From positions 1 to 50,578 of the forward strand of contig CACLQD010000003.1 of NCBI GenBank assembly GCA_902609025.1: 50,578 bases of DNA, written 5' to 3'. Under the pieces are notes generated by a model that saw only the letters and a list, made by a program, of their open reading frames with translations, was not told where the DNA came from and did no database searches. This DNA comes from an uncultured PS1 clade bacterium. GTDB lineage: Bacteria > Pseudomonadota > Alphaproteobacteria > MED-G09. A program made the translations under genes and the position numbers. Below are positions 23,310-32,783 of this stretch, piece by piece (position 1 is the first letter of the stretch; each line of letters starts with the position of its first letter).

Positions 23310-23999
23310 CTAATTATCATAAGTGAAATCATTATAGCTCATATAGTTAATACCGTTATGGTTTTCTTTAGATTTCTTAATAATGAATTTTGCCAATCTT
23401 TTAGCATTTATACTTCTAAATTTTCTCAATCCACTAATCATAAATGGATCGAAAAATAAGGAGGCTATTTCAAAGGCAAAGACATCTATTCTTGGATCAT
23501 TTTTTTCTCTTTGCCAATTAATTCTCCCTGCTAAATGACCAGGTTGAAATATATTAATTGTTTCAAAAGGAAGCTTTTTAATCTCCTCTTCTAACTCACC
23601 TTTAGTTTTTAGATAAAAGCTTGTTGAGTCAGTGTTTGCTCCAACAGCTGAAACTAATGAGATTGATTTAGCGCCAGCATCTAAACTTTTTTTTGCAATA
23701 TCAAGAGTATATTCGTAATCAACTTTGTAAAAAGGCTTTTTTAGTTTATCAGGCATTACGATTAACTCCCAAGCCCTCAATTCATATCCCAAACATAAGT
23801 AAACATGTTCTATTTTTGGTAATTCAAATTCATCAAGGGACTCAAAATCAATAATTAATTCCTCTAAATTTGCATTATTCAGAGTATTTTTTCTTCTTGA
23901 GAGAGAATAAATTTTTTTATCCTCTTTAGATAAATAATTTAATATTTTTGATCCAAGATATCCTGTAGAACCAGCAATTAGCGATGTGAAGTTAGTCAT
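23310..23999 (-). CDS. NAD(P)-binding Rossmann protein (HTATIP2/YbjT-like)
   Basis: SLIAGSTGYLGSKIL, VSAVGAN, INIFQPGHLAGR. Confidence 0.78.
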   Translation of the reverse strand: MTNFTSLIAGSTGYLGSKILNYLSKEDKKIYSLSRRKNTLNNANLEELIIDFESLDEFELPKIEHVYLCLGYELRAWELIVMPDKLKKPFYKVDYEYTLDIAKKSLDAGAKSISLVSAVGANTDSTSFYLKTKGELEEEIKKLPFETINIFQPGHLAGRINWQREKNDPRIDVFAFEIASLFFDPFMISGLRKFRSINAKRLAKFIIKKSKENHNGINYMSYNDFTYDN

Positions 24000-24033
24000 A
24001 TATTTTTTATAACATTATTAAGAAAAACTTAAA

Positions 24034-25128
24034 TCATAATTTATCAAGAGCCAAAGAAATACTCTTTCCTATTGCTCTCGCTAAAAGAGGTGGCACAGCA
24101 TTACCTATTTGAAGGTTTTTCTTTGCTCTAGAACCAAAAAATTGATAGCGATCAGGGAAACTTTGTAACCTTGCGCCCTCTCTGGTTGTAAGAGCTCTAT
24201 CTATTTTAGGATGAATACATCTTGCTGAACTTGGTGTACCAAAATTTCGAGTAATAGTTGTAGCTGGTTTATTCCACCATAACCTTCCGTAACTATTAGC
24301 GTATCCAGACTTTGGTCGAATTTTAAAAGGTAAATCCTTTTTTAATCCTCCTTCCGGCAAATAACTCATAATAGTAACAAGATTTTCGCTGTGTTTTGAC
24401 GATTTATGATCCATTAAATTATCGGGAGCATTTTTTCTCATAAGTTTTTGATAATTTGTTTTTGGTTTAGATAAATATTTAGCCGAATTTTCATTATTTT
24501 TTATTTTAGGTAAATCTGAAATTGCATCACTAATTGTTAAAGGTTTTCTTATTGTTTTTTTTGCATGTGAAGATTTAGGAAAAGAATAATTCAATCCTTT
24601 TTTATAACCAATAATAAATATTCTCTCTCTGGATTGAGGAACCCCATAATTAACGGCATTTACTAGATTTATCGAAAGTTCGTAACCAATTTTTTCAAAT
24701 ATTTCTTGCAATTGACGAAATATATTCCCTTTTTTGTATGAGAATAAACCTTTCACATTTTCATAAACAAATATCTTGGGTCTAATTTCTTCAATTGCTC
24801 TAAAATACTCTAAAAACAAATTGGCTCTTGGGTCATCAATATGTCTTTTTCCCGACAGTGAATAAGCCTGACAAGGGGGTCCTCCGACCACAACATCAAT
24901 AGTATTTTTCTTATTAATAGAAAAAAAGTCTATATCAGATATAGATTTAGACAGTATCTTTGATTTAGGAAAATTTAACGAATATGTTTCACACATATCC
25001 ATATCTATGTCATTTGCTAAAATTGAGTTGAATCTATTTGTATCTTTAAGACCAAGAGAAAAACCTCCTGCTCCGCAGAAAAGATCAACTACATTATACT
25101 TCTTTAATTTGCTTCTATTGGAGCCCAT
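24034..25128 (-). CDS. DNA (cytosine-5)-methyltransferase, apparently orphan
   Basis: Motif I VDLFCGAGGFSLGL, IV GGPPCQAYSL, VI ENVKG, VIII QSRERIFIIG, X QIGNAVPPLLARAIG all present; no nuclease gene adjacent. Confidence 0.93.
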   Translation of the reverse strand: MGSNRSKLKKYNVVDLFCGAGGFSLGLKDTNRFNSILANDIDMDMCETYSLNFPKSKILSKSISDIDFFSINKKNTIDVVVGGPPCQAYSLSGKRHIDDPRANLFLEYFRAIEEIRPKIFVYENVKGLFSYKKGNIFRQLQEIFEKIGYELSINLVNAVNYGVPQSRERIFIIGYKKGLNYSFPKSSHAKKTIRKPLTISDAISDLPKIKNNENSAKYLSKPKTNYQKLMRKNAPDNLMDHKSSKHSENLVTIMSYLPEGGLKKDLPFKIRPKSGYANSYGRLWWNKPATTITRNFGTPSSARCIHPKIDRALTTREGARLQSFPDRYQFFGSRAKKNLQIGNAVPPLLARAIGKSISLALDKL

Positions 25129-26183
25129 GCAAGTAAGGTTTTATCATTTGAATTAGAATTTGGAACTAACTTGATACCACCTTCTTCAGCCATTGTTTTG
25201 TAATCCATCCAAGAAACAACAGCTTCAACAGGTGTTCCAGGTCCTGAGTCAAAAACTAACGGACCATATATATTAGCAGTATAGATTAAGTCTTCATCTG
25301 TAACTCTTTGTGTTTCCTCATGTCTCGCACCTGCAGGTTCATAGAACCACATACCTGGGCCATATCCTTCAGGGGGACCTGCTCTAACACCTAAAGCTCC
25401 ACTCAATACTAAAAAGTCACTAGCGCCAATATGCGAATGCGGAAGAGCAACTCCATTATGTCTAACAATCATAGAAACGAAACCAGTTTCTTCACTGACA
25501 CGCAAAAGCTTTAAACCAACATCGGGCATTGTTGGCATTGTAAACCATGGCACTTCTCTAGTATCAACAAAATGCGGATGAGAAATTTCAGATGATAATA
25601 CTGATCCCACATCAGAATCTACTAATGTCGCAGCATTAGAAGATGCGATAGCCAAAGGCTCGCCTGGGCCTTCATAGGTTTGAGGGCCTCTTTCCCAGCA
25701 CTCAGTTGATGAATTAGGGACAAGAGAAATATTTTTTTCAGTTGCAAGCTTCTGTACATCAGTTCCTGTTAAAAGAGATTGAAGTGAGCCATCATCTTTT
25801 AATAGTGCTAATGCGCTATAAAAATTAGCTAAAACTTCAGTTTCTTCAATGGCAGTTATTGAATTAACTCTGGAATTTGCTGCTATAAAACCCCAAGTTC
25901 CTGGAGCCAAAACACTTTCTTTATCCTCTTGAGCATAACTCAGTTGACCTGACAAAACTAACATATCCATTCCGCCAAGATATACAGAGCTAGGAAAAGA
26001 ACATCCTTTCTCTAATTTATATATCAAAGAAAACATTCCGCTTTCTGGACTTACTCTTATTGGCTTAATAAATAATCCTTTTACATCTTTAACTGATATC
26101 CAAGGCATAGCATTAGTATCAATTGATCCTTCAGCGCCAAGCGGATTGTATTCAGGATTAAAACTTTCTTCTTGTTGACTCAT
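25104..26183 (-). CDS. Bicupin-domain protein (ChrR/2,4'-dihydroxyacetophenone dioxygenase-like)
   Basis: Two internally similar halves: PWISVKDVKGLFIKPIRVSPESGMFSLI...GGMDMLVLSG and PWFTMPTMPDVGLKLLRVSEETGFVSMI...HIGASDFLVLSG. Confidence 0.75.
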   Translation of the reverse strand: MSQQEESFNPEYNPLGAEGSIDTNAMPWISVKDVKGLFIKPIRVSPESGMFSLIYKLEKGCSFPSSVYLGGMDMLVLSGQLSYAQEDKESVLAPGTWGFIAANSRVNSITAIEETEVLANFYSALALLKDDGSLQSLLTGTDVQKLATEKNISLVPNSSTECWERGPQTYEGPGEPLAIASSNAATLVDSDVGSVLSSEISHPHFVDTREVPWFTMPTMPDVGLKLLRVSEETGFVSMIVRHNGVALPHSHIGASDFLVLSGALGVRAGPPEGYGPGMWFYEPAGARHEETQRVTDEDLIYTANIYGPLVFDSGPGTPVEAVVSWMDYKTMAEEGGIKLVPNSNSNDKTLLAWAPIEAN

Positions 26184-26261
26184 AATATTTCCCCCAATTT
26201 CAAAGAAATTATAAATATAAATCTTTAAAGTGTCAAAAATGTTAAATAAATGAATTATTTC

Positions 26262-26696
26262 TCATGAATAATCTTTAAGCATCTTTTTTAATTCAATTGT
26301 ATGTTGTTCTTCTTGACCAATCATTGTTCTGGCATACTCCTCAAGATATACTGATGCATTTTCGACACAATCCAATAATTCCTTATATAGGTTTAAAGCA
26401 TGAATTTCATGCTCGAGACTCTCTTCAAGAATATCCTCTATAGAATGTCTATTGCTTTCTTCAATTTTAGCAATTTTCTGACTTGGATGACCATCTAAGC
26501 CTGTCAAAAACTCACCTGCTTGTTGCGCATGATCCAGGGACTCGGTTGCCTGGCTCTGTAAAAATTCAACTATTGGTATTCTGTTTGGGCCTGATACCAT
26601 TAAAGATGAATGTGTATATCTAACAACACCGGCTAATTCATATTCCATAATCTGATTTAAAATTTCACAGACTTTAGCTTGATTTAATTCTTCCAT
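26262..26696 (-). CDS. Bacterioferritin-like protein
   Basis: CEILNQIMEYELAGVVRYTHSSL...ESLDHAQQAGEFLTGLDGHPSQ...GQEEQHTIEL ferritin-like ligands; start set at MEELNQ. Confidence 0.85.
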   Translation of the reverse strand: MEELNQAKVCEILNQIMEYELAGVVRYTHSSLMVSGPNRIPIVEFLQSQATESLDHAQQAGEFLTGLDGHPSQKIAKIEESNRHSIEDILEESLEHEIHALNLYKELLDCVENASVYLEEYARTMIGQEEQHTIELKKMLKDYS

Positions 26697-26779
26697 AATA
26701 AACTCCAATTCAATTTAGAGCGCTTATAACATAGTAATTTTTATTTGTCTGATATTGCAATTTAATTGCAAAAACTAAA

Positions 26780-27454
26780 TTATTTAGAATTGTTTATTCT
26801 TTTTGAAAATCCGAAAGATAGTGAGAATACTGTTGCAACTGACATAAATGCTATAAATTTTTGTATTGTAGCAGAAGCAATCATTGCCTCTTTGTTTGAT
26901 AAGGGGTTTTCTCCGATATTTAAGTAAATAACATATGCAGTAACAAGAAATAAAAATGAGGCTATAACAGCTATATATTTTATACTCAAAGAACTCCTTA
27001 GAAAAACTATTAAATAAATTAACGATGCAGGAATCATTAATCTAAAAGAGTTAAGAGCAAAAAAGACATGAAGATCAAAGAAAACATCGTAAGGTGTAAA
27101 ACCAACACCCGCAAAAAACATCGACCCAATAAAGAAAAACAAAGAGCCTATAATTGCTAAAATAAAGGTAGACTTATTTTCCTTAAATAAAATGGGAACG
27201 AACAAAAAAGAAATACCTATAAAGAAAAAAAGTAACATTGATAAATTAAAAAAAATCGAGGATATAATATTATCTTCACCTGAATGAGATTCTAATCCGC
27301 CTAAATCACTTAAAAAATTATGAGTAAATGAATATCCCGATTGAGCAGTATCATGAATATTTCCACCTGGATAAAAATAAGAGGCAATAATAATTGCAAC
27401 TACAAAAAAAATTGTAACAAATCTTATTACTTTAACTGTCCAAAAATTTATCAT
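26780..27454 (-). CDS. Membrane protein, DUF998-like
   Basis: Multi-TM; ASYFYPGG...HNFLSDLGGLESHSGEDNIISS. Internal ATG (MINFW) chosen over the non-ATG track start. Confidence 0.6.
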   Translation of the reverse strand: MINFWTVKVIRFVTIFFVVAIIIASYFYPGGNIHDTAQSGYSFTHNFLSDLGGLESHSGEDNIISSIFFNLSMLLFFFIGISFLFVPILFKENKSTFILAIIGSLFFFIGSMFFAGVGFTPYDVFFDLHVFFALNSFRLMIPASLIYLIVFLRSSLSIKYIAVIASFLFLVTAYVIYLNIGENPLSNKEAMIASATIQKFIAFMSVATVFSLSFGFSKRINNSK

Positions 27455-27467
27455 CAGAAGATAGCTT

Positions 27468-28079
27468 CTATTGCATTTCAATAGCTATTTTAAAGGCTGG
27501 TCTATTTGTGATATTTTCAACATATTTTTTAAGATTACTCATTTCATCTGGGATACAACCCATTCTATTACTCATAAAACATGCATGACCAAGCATAATA
27601 TCTGCAGCAGAAAAATTACCAATCAAATATTCTTTTCCTGCGAGCGCTTCATCAACGGGAGCCAATGATTTGGTAAGCAATCTTTGTGCTTGTCCTAATG
27701 CAGTTTCATCTCTCCTTTCAGGAGGAAGAAGGATTGTCTGAACAACAATGGTATTAATTGGAGGCATTACCATGCCCTCGCAATAATGAAACCATTGTAA
27801 AAAATCAGGATAATTCGCATCATCTGAAGAAGGCTTTAATCCTCCATTTTTATGTCTTTCCAGAACATATTCTACTATCGCACCAGACTCATAAATTCTA
27901 ATATCGCCATCATCAAGAACTGGTATTCTTCCCAGAGGATGTCTTTTTCTATGTTCATCTGACTTTAAGTCACTTGGATGAAACGCCATATTATTAACTT
28001 CATAAGAAAGAGATAATTCTTCTAACAACCATATAATTCTGCCGGCTCTAGAATTTGGAGCAAAATGAACTTTGAGCAT
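27468..28079 (-). CDS. Glutathione S-transferase family protein
   Basis: RAGRIIWLLEELSLSYEV, HPLGRIPVLDDGDIRIYESGAIVEYVLE. Confidence 0.92.
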   Translation of the reverse strand: MLKVHFAPNSRAGRIIWLLEELSLSYEVNNMAFHPSDLKSDEHRKRHPLGRIPVLDDGDIRIYESGAIVEYVLERHKNGGLKPSSDDANYPDFLQWFHYCEGMVMPPINTIVVQTILLPPERRDETALGQAQRLLTKSLAPVDEALAGKEYLIGNFSAADIMLGHACFMSNRMGCIPDEMSNLKKYVENITNRPAFKIAIEMQ

Positions 28080-28188
28080 AATTTTAATCCTTTTTTGATA
28101 ATATTTATTTTATTTAGTAATTTTGTTAATCTGATTGAAAGATTAATGAAAAAAAAGATTTTTACAAATAATTTATAGGAGATTTAAA

Positions 28189-28599
28189 ATGATTGGACCA
28201 TTAAATCATGTTGGTGTTGCAGTACCATCAATAGAAAAGGCTATTGAAACATATAAAAACTTATATAATGCAACTGATATTACAGAAATTGGTGAAATGA
28301 TCGACCAGGGTGTAAGATTTTGCTTTGTTAATCTTCCAAATAGTCAAATCGAGCTGATAGAGCCTCTAGGGGATGGCTCACCAATTCAAAATTTCCTAGA
28401 TAAAAATCCCAAGGGGGGACAACATCATATTTGTTTTGAAGTTAAAGATATTCATGAGGCAAAAATTGAAATGGAGGAAAAAGGAGCTACAGTTTTAAAT
28501 GAACCAAGAATTGGTGCGCATGGTACCCTTATAATCTTTATTCATCCTAAAGATTCTGATGGCGTATTAATTGAACTAATGGAAACTCCAAAAAATTAA
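28189..28599 (+). CDS. mce: Methylmalonyl-CoA epimerase-like VOC protein
   Basis: MIGPLNHVGVAVPSIEKAIETYKNLY, GGQHHICFEV, HGTLIIFIHPKDSDGVLIEL. Confidence 0.88.
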   Translation: MIGPLNHVGVAVPSIEKAIETYKNLYNATDITEIGEMIDQGVRFCFVNLPNSQIELIEPLGDGSPIQNFLDKNPKGGQHHICFEVKDIHEAKIEMEEKGATVLNEPRIGAHGTLIIFIHPKDSDGVLIELMETPKN

Positions 28600-29660
28600 T
28601 CCAAAAAATTTTCTACTATTTGCTTAACTGGAACTAATTTAAAGTTTTGATTAATTTTTTTTGCTTGTAAAGAAACCCCATCCAAATCAAAGGTTGCCAT
28701 ATTCATATCGTCTTGAGCAATTAATATACCGAATTCATAATCTTCATTAATATAACCAGTATAAATTTCAATTCCATCTGTTCTTGAGACACCATCAATT
28801 TCATTATCTTTACCAATTGAAAATCTTCCTATGAATTTATTCTTATTGCTTAAATTATAAACTGGAAAATCACTTGATCCCTGAGATGATGCTATTAATA
28901 ACTTACCTTCAGGATGATTTAATATGGCTAAGCCTTCAGTATCACCATTTATTTGGCCGCCATTTTCTTTTATACTATCTATTATCTTTATTTCATTATC
29001 TTTTGGTTCAGCGTCAATATAATAAACACCAGAATTTTCATCTTCTTGAGCAAAATATAAAATACCACTTTCATCATCAACAACACAACCTTCTGAAGTT
29101 GAAGCTGTTTTAATTTCCCGAACTAATTGTGTTTTAATAGGAAAGAAATTAAGTACTCTATACTGATTAATAGTAAGCGTTATAGCATCGCTAACAAAAA
29201 TATAAGTAGCTTTAGATTTACTGCTTTTATACATACAAAGACCATAAACACTCTCAAGTTCTGTCTTAAATTCATTTTTATTTAATTTTTCAATTATCCC
29301 ATCTTCATTAATCAGATAAATTATTATTGAATTATTACTTGCGTTCGAGCCCGCTAATATAGAAAAGTTTTTTGCTCCAAAGCTATAGCCGCTTCTGTTA
29401 TCTATGTTATTAATTTTTCCTGATGGAATAAACTGCATCCTTTTTCCGCTTAATGAAAATGAATGTAGTCCTGCTTTTTTATCGGTTCCAAAAATAACAC
29501 TTTTTGCAGGATCCTTTTGATTATACCAAAAAGCTGGGTCATCTGCAGCATCGCCTGAGCTAAAAACAGAATCAGTTTCTATTTTAGGATAAAGCACTAA
29601 TTCTAAAGCAGATAACTCATTAGAAAACATAATCAAAAAAATTATTAAATACTTTTTCAT
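28596..29660 (-). CDS. Secreted beta-propeller phytase (3-phytase)
   Basis: Signal peptide; SGDAADDPAFWYN, GTDKKAGLHSF, NNIDNRSGYSF, EGCVVDDESGILYFAQED, DTEGLAI, DGVSRTDGIEI, ILIAQDD. Confidence 0.88.
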   Translation of the reverse strand: MKKYLIIFLIMFSNELSALELVLYPKIETDSVFSSGDAADDPAFWYNQKDPAKSVIFGTDKKAGLHSFSLSGKRMQFIPSGKINNIDNRSGYSFGAKNFSILAGSNASNNSIIIYLINEDGIIEKLNKNEFKTELESVYGLCMYKSSKSKATYIFVSDAITLTINQYRVLNFFPIKTQLVREIKTASTSEGCVVDDESGILYFAQEDENSGVYYIDAEPKDNEIKIIDSIKENGGQINGDTEGLAILNHPEGKLLIASSQGSSDFPVYNLSNKNKFIGRFSIGKDNEIDGVSRTDGIEIYTGYINEDYEFGILIAQDDMNMATFDLDGVSLQAKKINQNFKLVPVKQIVENFLD

Positions 29661-29716
29661 ATCTAATGATTTATCATCTACTAAATTATTAATCTATATA
29701 TGATTTATGAAAATAA

Positions 29717-29750
29717 AAAAAAAGAGGCAGTATATACTGCCTCTCTTTTA
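29717..29750 (-). terminator. Intrinsic terminator of the TonB-dependent receptor gene (possibly bidirectional)
   Basis: Perfect palindrome GAGGCAGTATATACTGCCTC (29724-29743) followed on the minus strand by a long T-run. Confidence 0.85.
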
Positions 29751-29769
29751 AACAATTATATACTATTAC

Positions 29770-32211
29770 TTATCTTCGATATGATAGTTTTAAAGCAATA
29801 GTTCTTCCTGGTTTTACATAAGCATATCTGTCGCCTGTGAAGCCATTTTCAGTTCCAGTCAAACCACCTGTAGAAGGTGCGTCGGCTGCAGAAGTTTGAA
29901 TATACTCATCTGATAAATTTCTTCCTATTAAAGCTAGTTTCCAACCAGCCTCAGGAGAGGCAATACTTACTGAAGAGTCTACAGTATTATAAGAAGGTTG
30001 CTTAATGCCTGGTATAGTATCACTTAATCTATAATCGCTAGAATATTTAACATTAGCATTAAGTCCAAACTCTAATCCATTACTTAAAATAGTATTATAG
30101 TTAAAACCAAAATTAGCTCTTGTTTCAGGAGCTAAAGCTCTTTTACTATCGTTAAGGTCTTGAAGTGTAAGACCTCCATCAGGAATATTACAACCTTCAG
30201 AAGGTTTTTGACCTCCAGCACAAGGACCAACAAATCTAACATAATTGGAATCATTGTATCCAAAAGCTGTATTTAGCCTTAATCCATCAATCAAAGGTGG
30301 TAAATAAGTGAGCTGAATTTCAAAACCTTCAGACTCTGACTCTTCTGCATTTAAAGTTCTGTAAGCAAAAGTAGCAGCATTAAAATAGTTCAATTGAAGG
30401 TCATCATATTCATATTGATAAATGTCAAAATTTACCTCTAGATTTCCATCAGCAACTAATGCTCTAACACCAGCCTCAAAACCTTTTACATGCTCCGGTT
30501 CATATGTAATATCTTTAACTGGATTTGCATTTAATGTGCTATCAATAGAGCCATTATCAAATCCACCAGATTTCCAACCCTCTTTATAAGCTAGGAAATA
30601 GGTAAGCGATTCTGTAGGTTGATACCTAAATGTTACCTCAGGAACAAAATCATCAAATGACTGATCTGCCGCTAAAGTTCTTCCTTCAACGAATAAAAAG
30701 CCAAAAGCTGGACTAACATATGGCTGAGTGAAATATGAGTCTTTAGACTCATCTATATAACGACCACCAGCTGTTAGCTGCATAGTATCATTAATATCCC
30801 ATTTTATTTCACCATAAATTGAGAATGTTTCACCATCTGTCTCAGAAACTTTATCATATGCAACATATCTATTAGTTGGATCTGCAGCAGATTCCTCTGC
30901 ACCAGCGAAGATAACTTCTTGGGCAAAATATCTTTCCGTTTCTTGAATATATCCACCTAAAACCCAATTTAATGGCCCTTCACTAGTTGAAAGCCATTTA
31001 ATTTCTAATGAGGTATTTTCAAAGTCATTAACCTCACCAGCAAATATATTAGTAGCACCACCATAATCAGCATCAATTACCCAAGCTACATTTTGTTCAT
31101 GAGTATTTAGAACAGCGATCAATTGCGAATTATCAAAATCATGAGTTAGTGATGTTGTAAAAACTTTAGATTCATATGTTTCACCTAATGCACCACCAAA
31201 TTGACCAGTAAGCTCATAGGCTGCAGCAGGAACAGTTGGAATATTATTCAAACCAGTTCTTCTGTCTTTTTTACATTCTCCAGCAGACGGTACTGGGGTT
31301 GCAACATTTCCTGCATTATTATGAGGTACATCACCTAAATAACAATCAAACAATTCTCCTAAAGTAGCAGAAGCCATTGTCACATCAGCAAAACTTGCTT
31401 TAAATTTAAGAGTAGTTCTATCCCCAATATCGCCTTTTAAAGTTAAACGACCATATGTTTTTTCATCTGCAGGATAGAATTTCTGAGTAGGAGCAGGATT
31501 TTCATGGGATGTTGCTGCAAAACCATTACTAAAGTCTAAAGTTGTATATGTTGTATCGCCAGCAATATTTTGAATCCAACCCTCATCCATTGTGCTGTCA
31601 TAAAGAGCTAACCTAGCGCCCCAATTTTCACTAATAGGACCAGAAACAACAAACTCAAAAGTATCTGTTTTATATTCAAACTCATGAGACACACTTGCGA
31701 TTATCTCAAATTCATCACCAGGATCGTTGGTTGTAATAGTCACAGCTCCAGCTGTTGCGTTTTTACCAAAATAAAGAGCTTGAGGACCTTTAAGAATAGC
31801 TATCTGACTAGTATCATATAAACCTTCATTTATCACCCTACCTTGAGGAAAATATACATTATCGATCATTATTGCGACAGATTGTTCAATTCCTAAACTA
31901 CCAGGACTAGATGCTATTCCCCTAATTGCTACTTGAGCACCACTTCCACTATTAATTCTATTGATTTCTAATGAAGCTGATGTTGCCGCAATGTCATCAA
32001 TTGAGGTAATATTAAAATTCTTCATATCCTCTTCACTATATGCAGAAATAGCAACCGGTATATCTCTAACCGCTTCTTCTGTAGCACGAGCCGTAACGAC
32101 TATTTCTTCAATAGATGAAGATAATGAGCTTACTTCCGAATCTTGAGCATAAATTGAAAAAGCAAAAAATACTGAAAAAACAGGTATAGCTAGTTTGTTA
32201 AAATGTAACAT
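29770..32211 (-). CDS. TonB-dependent outer-membrane receptor
   Basis: Signal peptide, IEEIVVTARATEEAVRDIPVAISAYS plug start, beta-barrel C-terminus ending KPGRTIALKLSYRR; 813 aa. Confidence 0.93.
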   Translation of the reverse strand: MLHFNKLAIPVFSVFFAFSIYAQDSEVSSLSSSIEEIVVTARATEEAVRDIPVAISAYSEEDMKNFNITSIDDIAATSASLEINRINSGSGAQVAIRGIASSPGSLGIEQSVAIMIDNVYFPQGRVINEGLYDTSQIAILKGPQALYFGKNATAGAVTITTNDPGDEFEIIASVSHEFEYKTDTFEFVVSGPISENWGARLALYDSTMDEGWIQNIAGDTTYTTLDFSNGFAATSHENPAPTQKFYPADEKTYGRLTLKGDIGDRTTLKFKASFADVTMASATLGELFDCYLGDVPHNNAGNVATPVPSAGECKKDRRTGLNNIPTVPAAAYELTGQFGGALGETYESKVFTTSLTHDFDNSQLIAVLNTHEQNVAWVIDADYGGATNIFAGEVNDFENTSLEIKWLSTSEGPLNWVLGGYIQETERYFAQEVIFAGAEESAADPTNRYVAYDKVSETDGETFSIYGEIKWDINDTMQLTAGGRYIDESKDSYFTQPYVSPAFGFLFVEGRTLAADQSFDDFVPEVTFRYQPTESLTYFLAYKEGWKSGGFDNGSIDSTLNANPVKDITYEPEHVKGFEAGVRALVADGNLEVNFDIYQYEYDDLQLNYFNAATFAYRTLNAEESESEGFEIQLTYLPPLIDGLRLNTAFGYNDSNYVRFVGPCAGGQKPSEGCNIPDGGLTLQDLNDSKRALAPETRANFGFNYNTILSNGLEFGLNANVKYSSDYRLSDTIPGIKQPSYNTVDSSVSIASPEAGWKLALIGRNLSDEYIQTSAADAPSTGGLTGTENGFTGDRYAYVKPGRTIALKLSYRR

Positions 32212-32355
32212 AATGTTCCCTCCCCAGGTTTATTTGTAATAATAATTATTATTATTAATATTGGAAATTAAAGAAAAATATATAAAATGTAAAATATTTA
32301 TTATTAATTTTAATTTGGCTTATTTTTATTAAATTATAATAATCTAGGGGGAAAA

Positions 32356-32766
32356 ATGGCTTTTAATGGTCCAGTTGAAGACAAATTAGCAATTCATGAA
32401 TTAGTTATGGTTTATGGAGATGCAGTTACAAGAAAAGACTCAGATGATTGGGGGTCTACTTGGGATGAAAAAGCAATATGGAGTGTTCCAAATTTTCCTG
32501 GATTAGAGAAAGTTGAAGGAAGAAAAGAAATAGTTAAAAAATGGGAAGAAGCAATGGAAAATTATAAGTATATTGTTTTTACAGCCCTTTTAGGCTCTTT
32601 AGATATAAATGGAAATAAAGCTTCAGGCACTACTTATACAATTGAAGTTAGTACAGACATCGAAGATAAAAAATCTCAAATTCATGGCCAATATCTTGAT
32701 GAATTCATAAAAAAAGGAAACAAATGGCTTTTTCTAAAAAGAACATTTTCAATTTTACATGATTAA
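32356..32766 (+). CDS. SnoaL/NTF2-like protein paired with a Rieske oxygenase
   Basis: EDKLAIHELVMVYGDAVTRKDSDDWGSTWDEKAIWSVP; 17 bp before the Rieske gene. Confidence 0.85.
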   Translation: MAFNGPVEDKLAIHELVMVYGDAVTRKDSDDWGSTWDEKAIWSVPNFPGLEKVEGRKEIVKKWEEAMENYKYIVFTALLGSLDINGNKASGTTYTIEVSTDIEDKKSQIHGQYLDEFIKKGNKWLFLKRTFSILHD

Positions 32767-32783
32767 TAAAAATAAAGGTAACT

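Noticed and set aside
24034-26183. Possible restriction-modification or defence island around the C5 methyltransferase
   Set aside because: The flanking genes are a Rossmann oxidoreductase, a bicupin and a bacterioferritin-like protein; no nuclease, helicase or toxin motifs were seen.
31961-32146. Plus-strand 61-aa ORF within the TonB receptor
   Set aside because: Antisense shadow of the receptor N-terminus.
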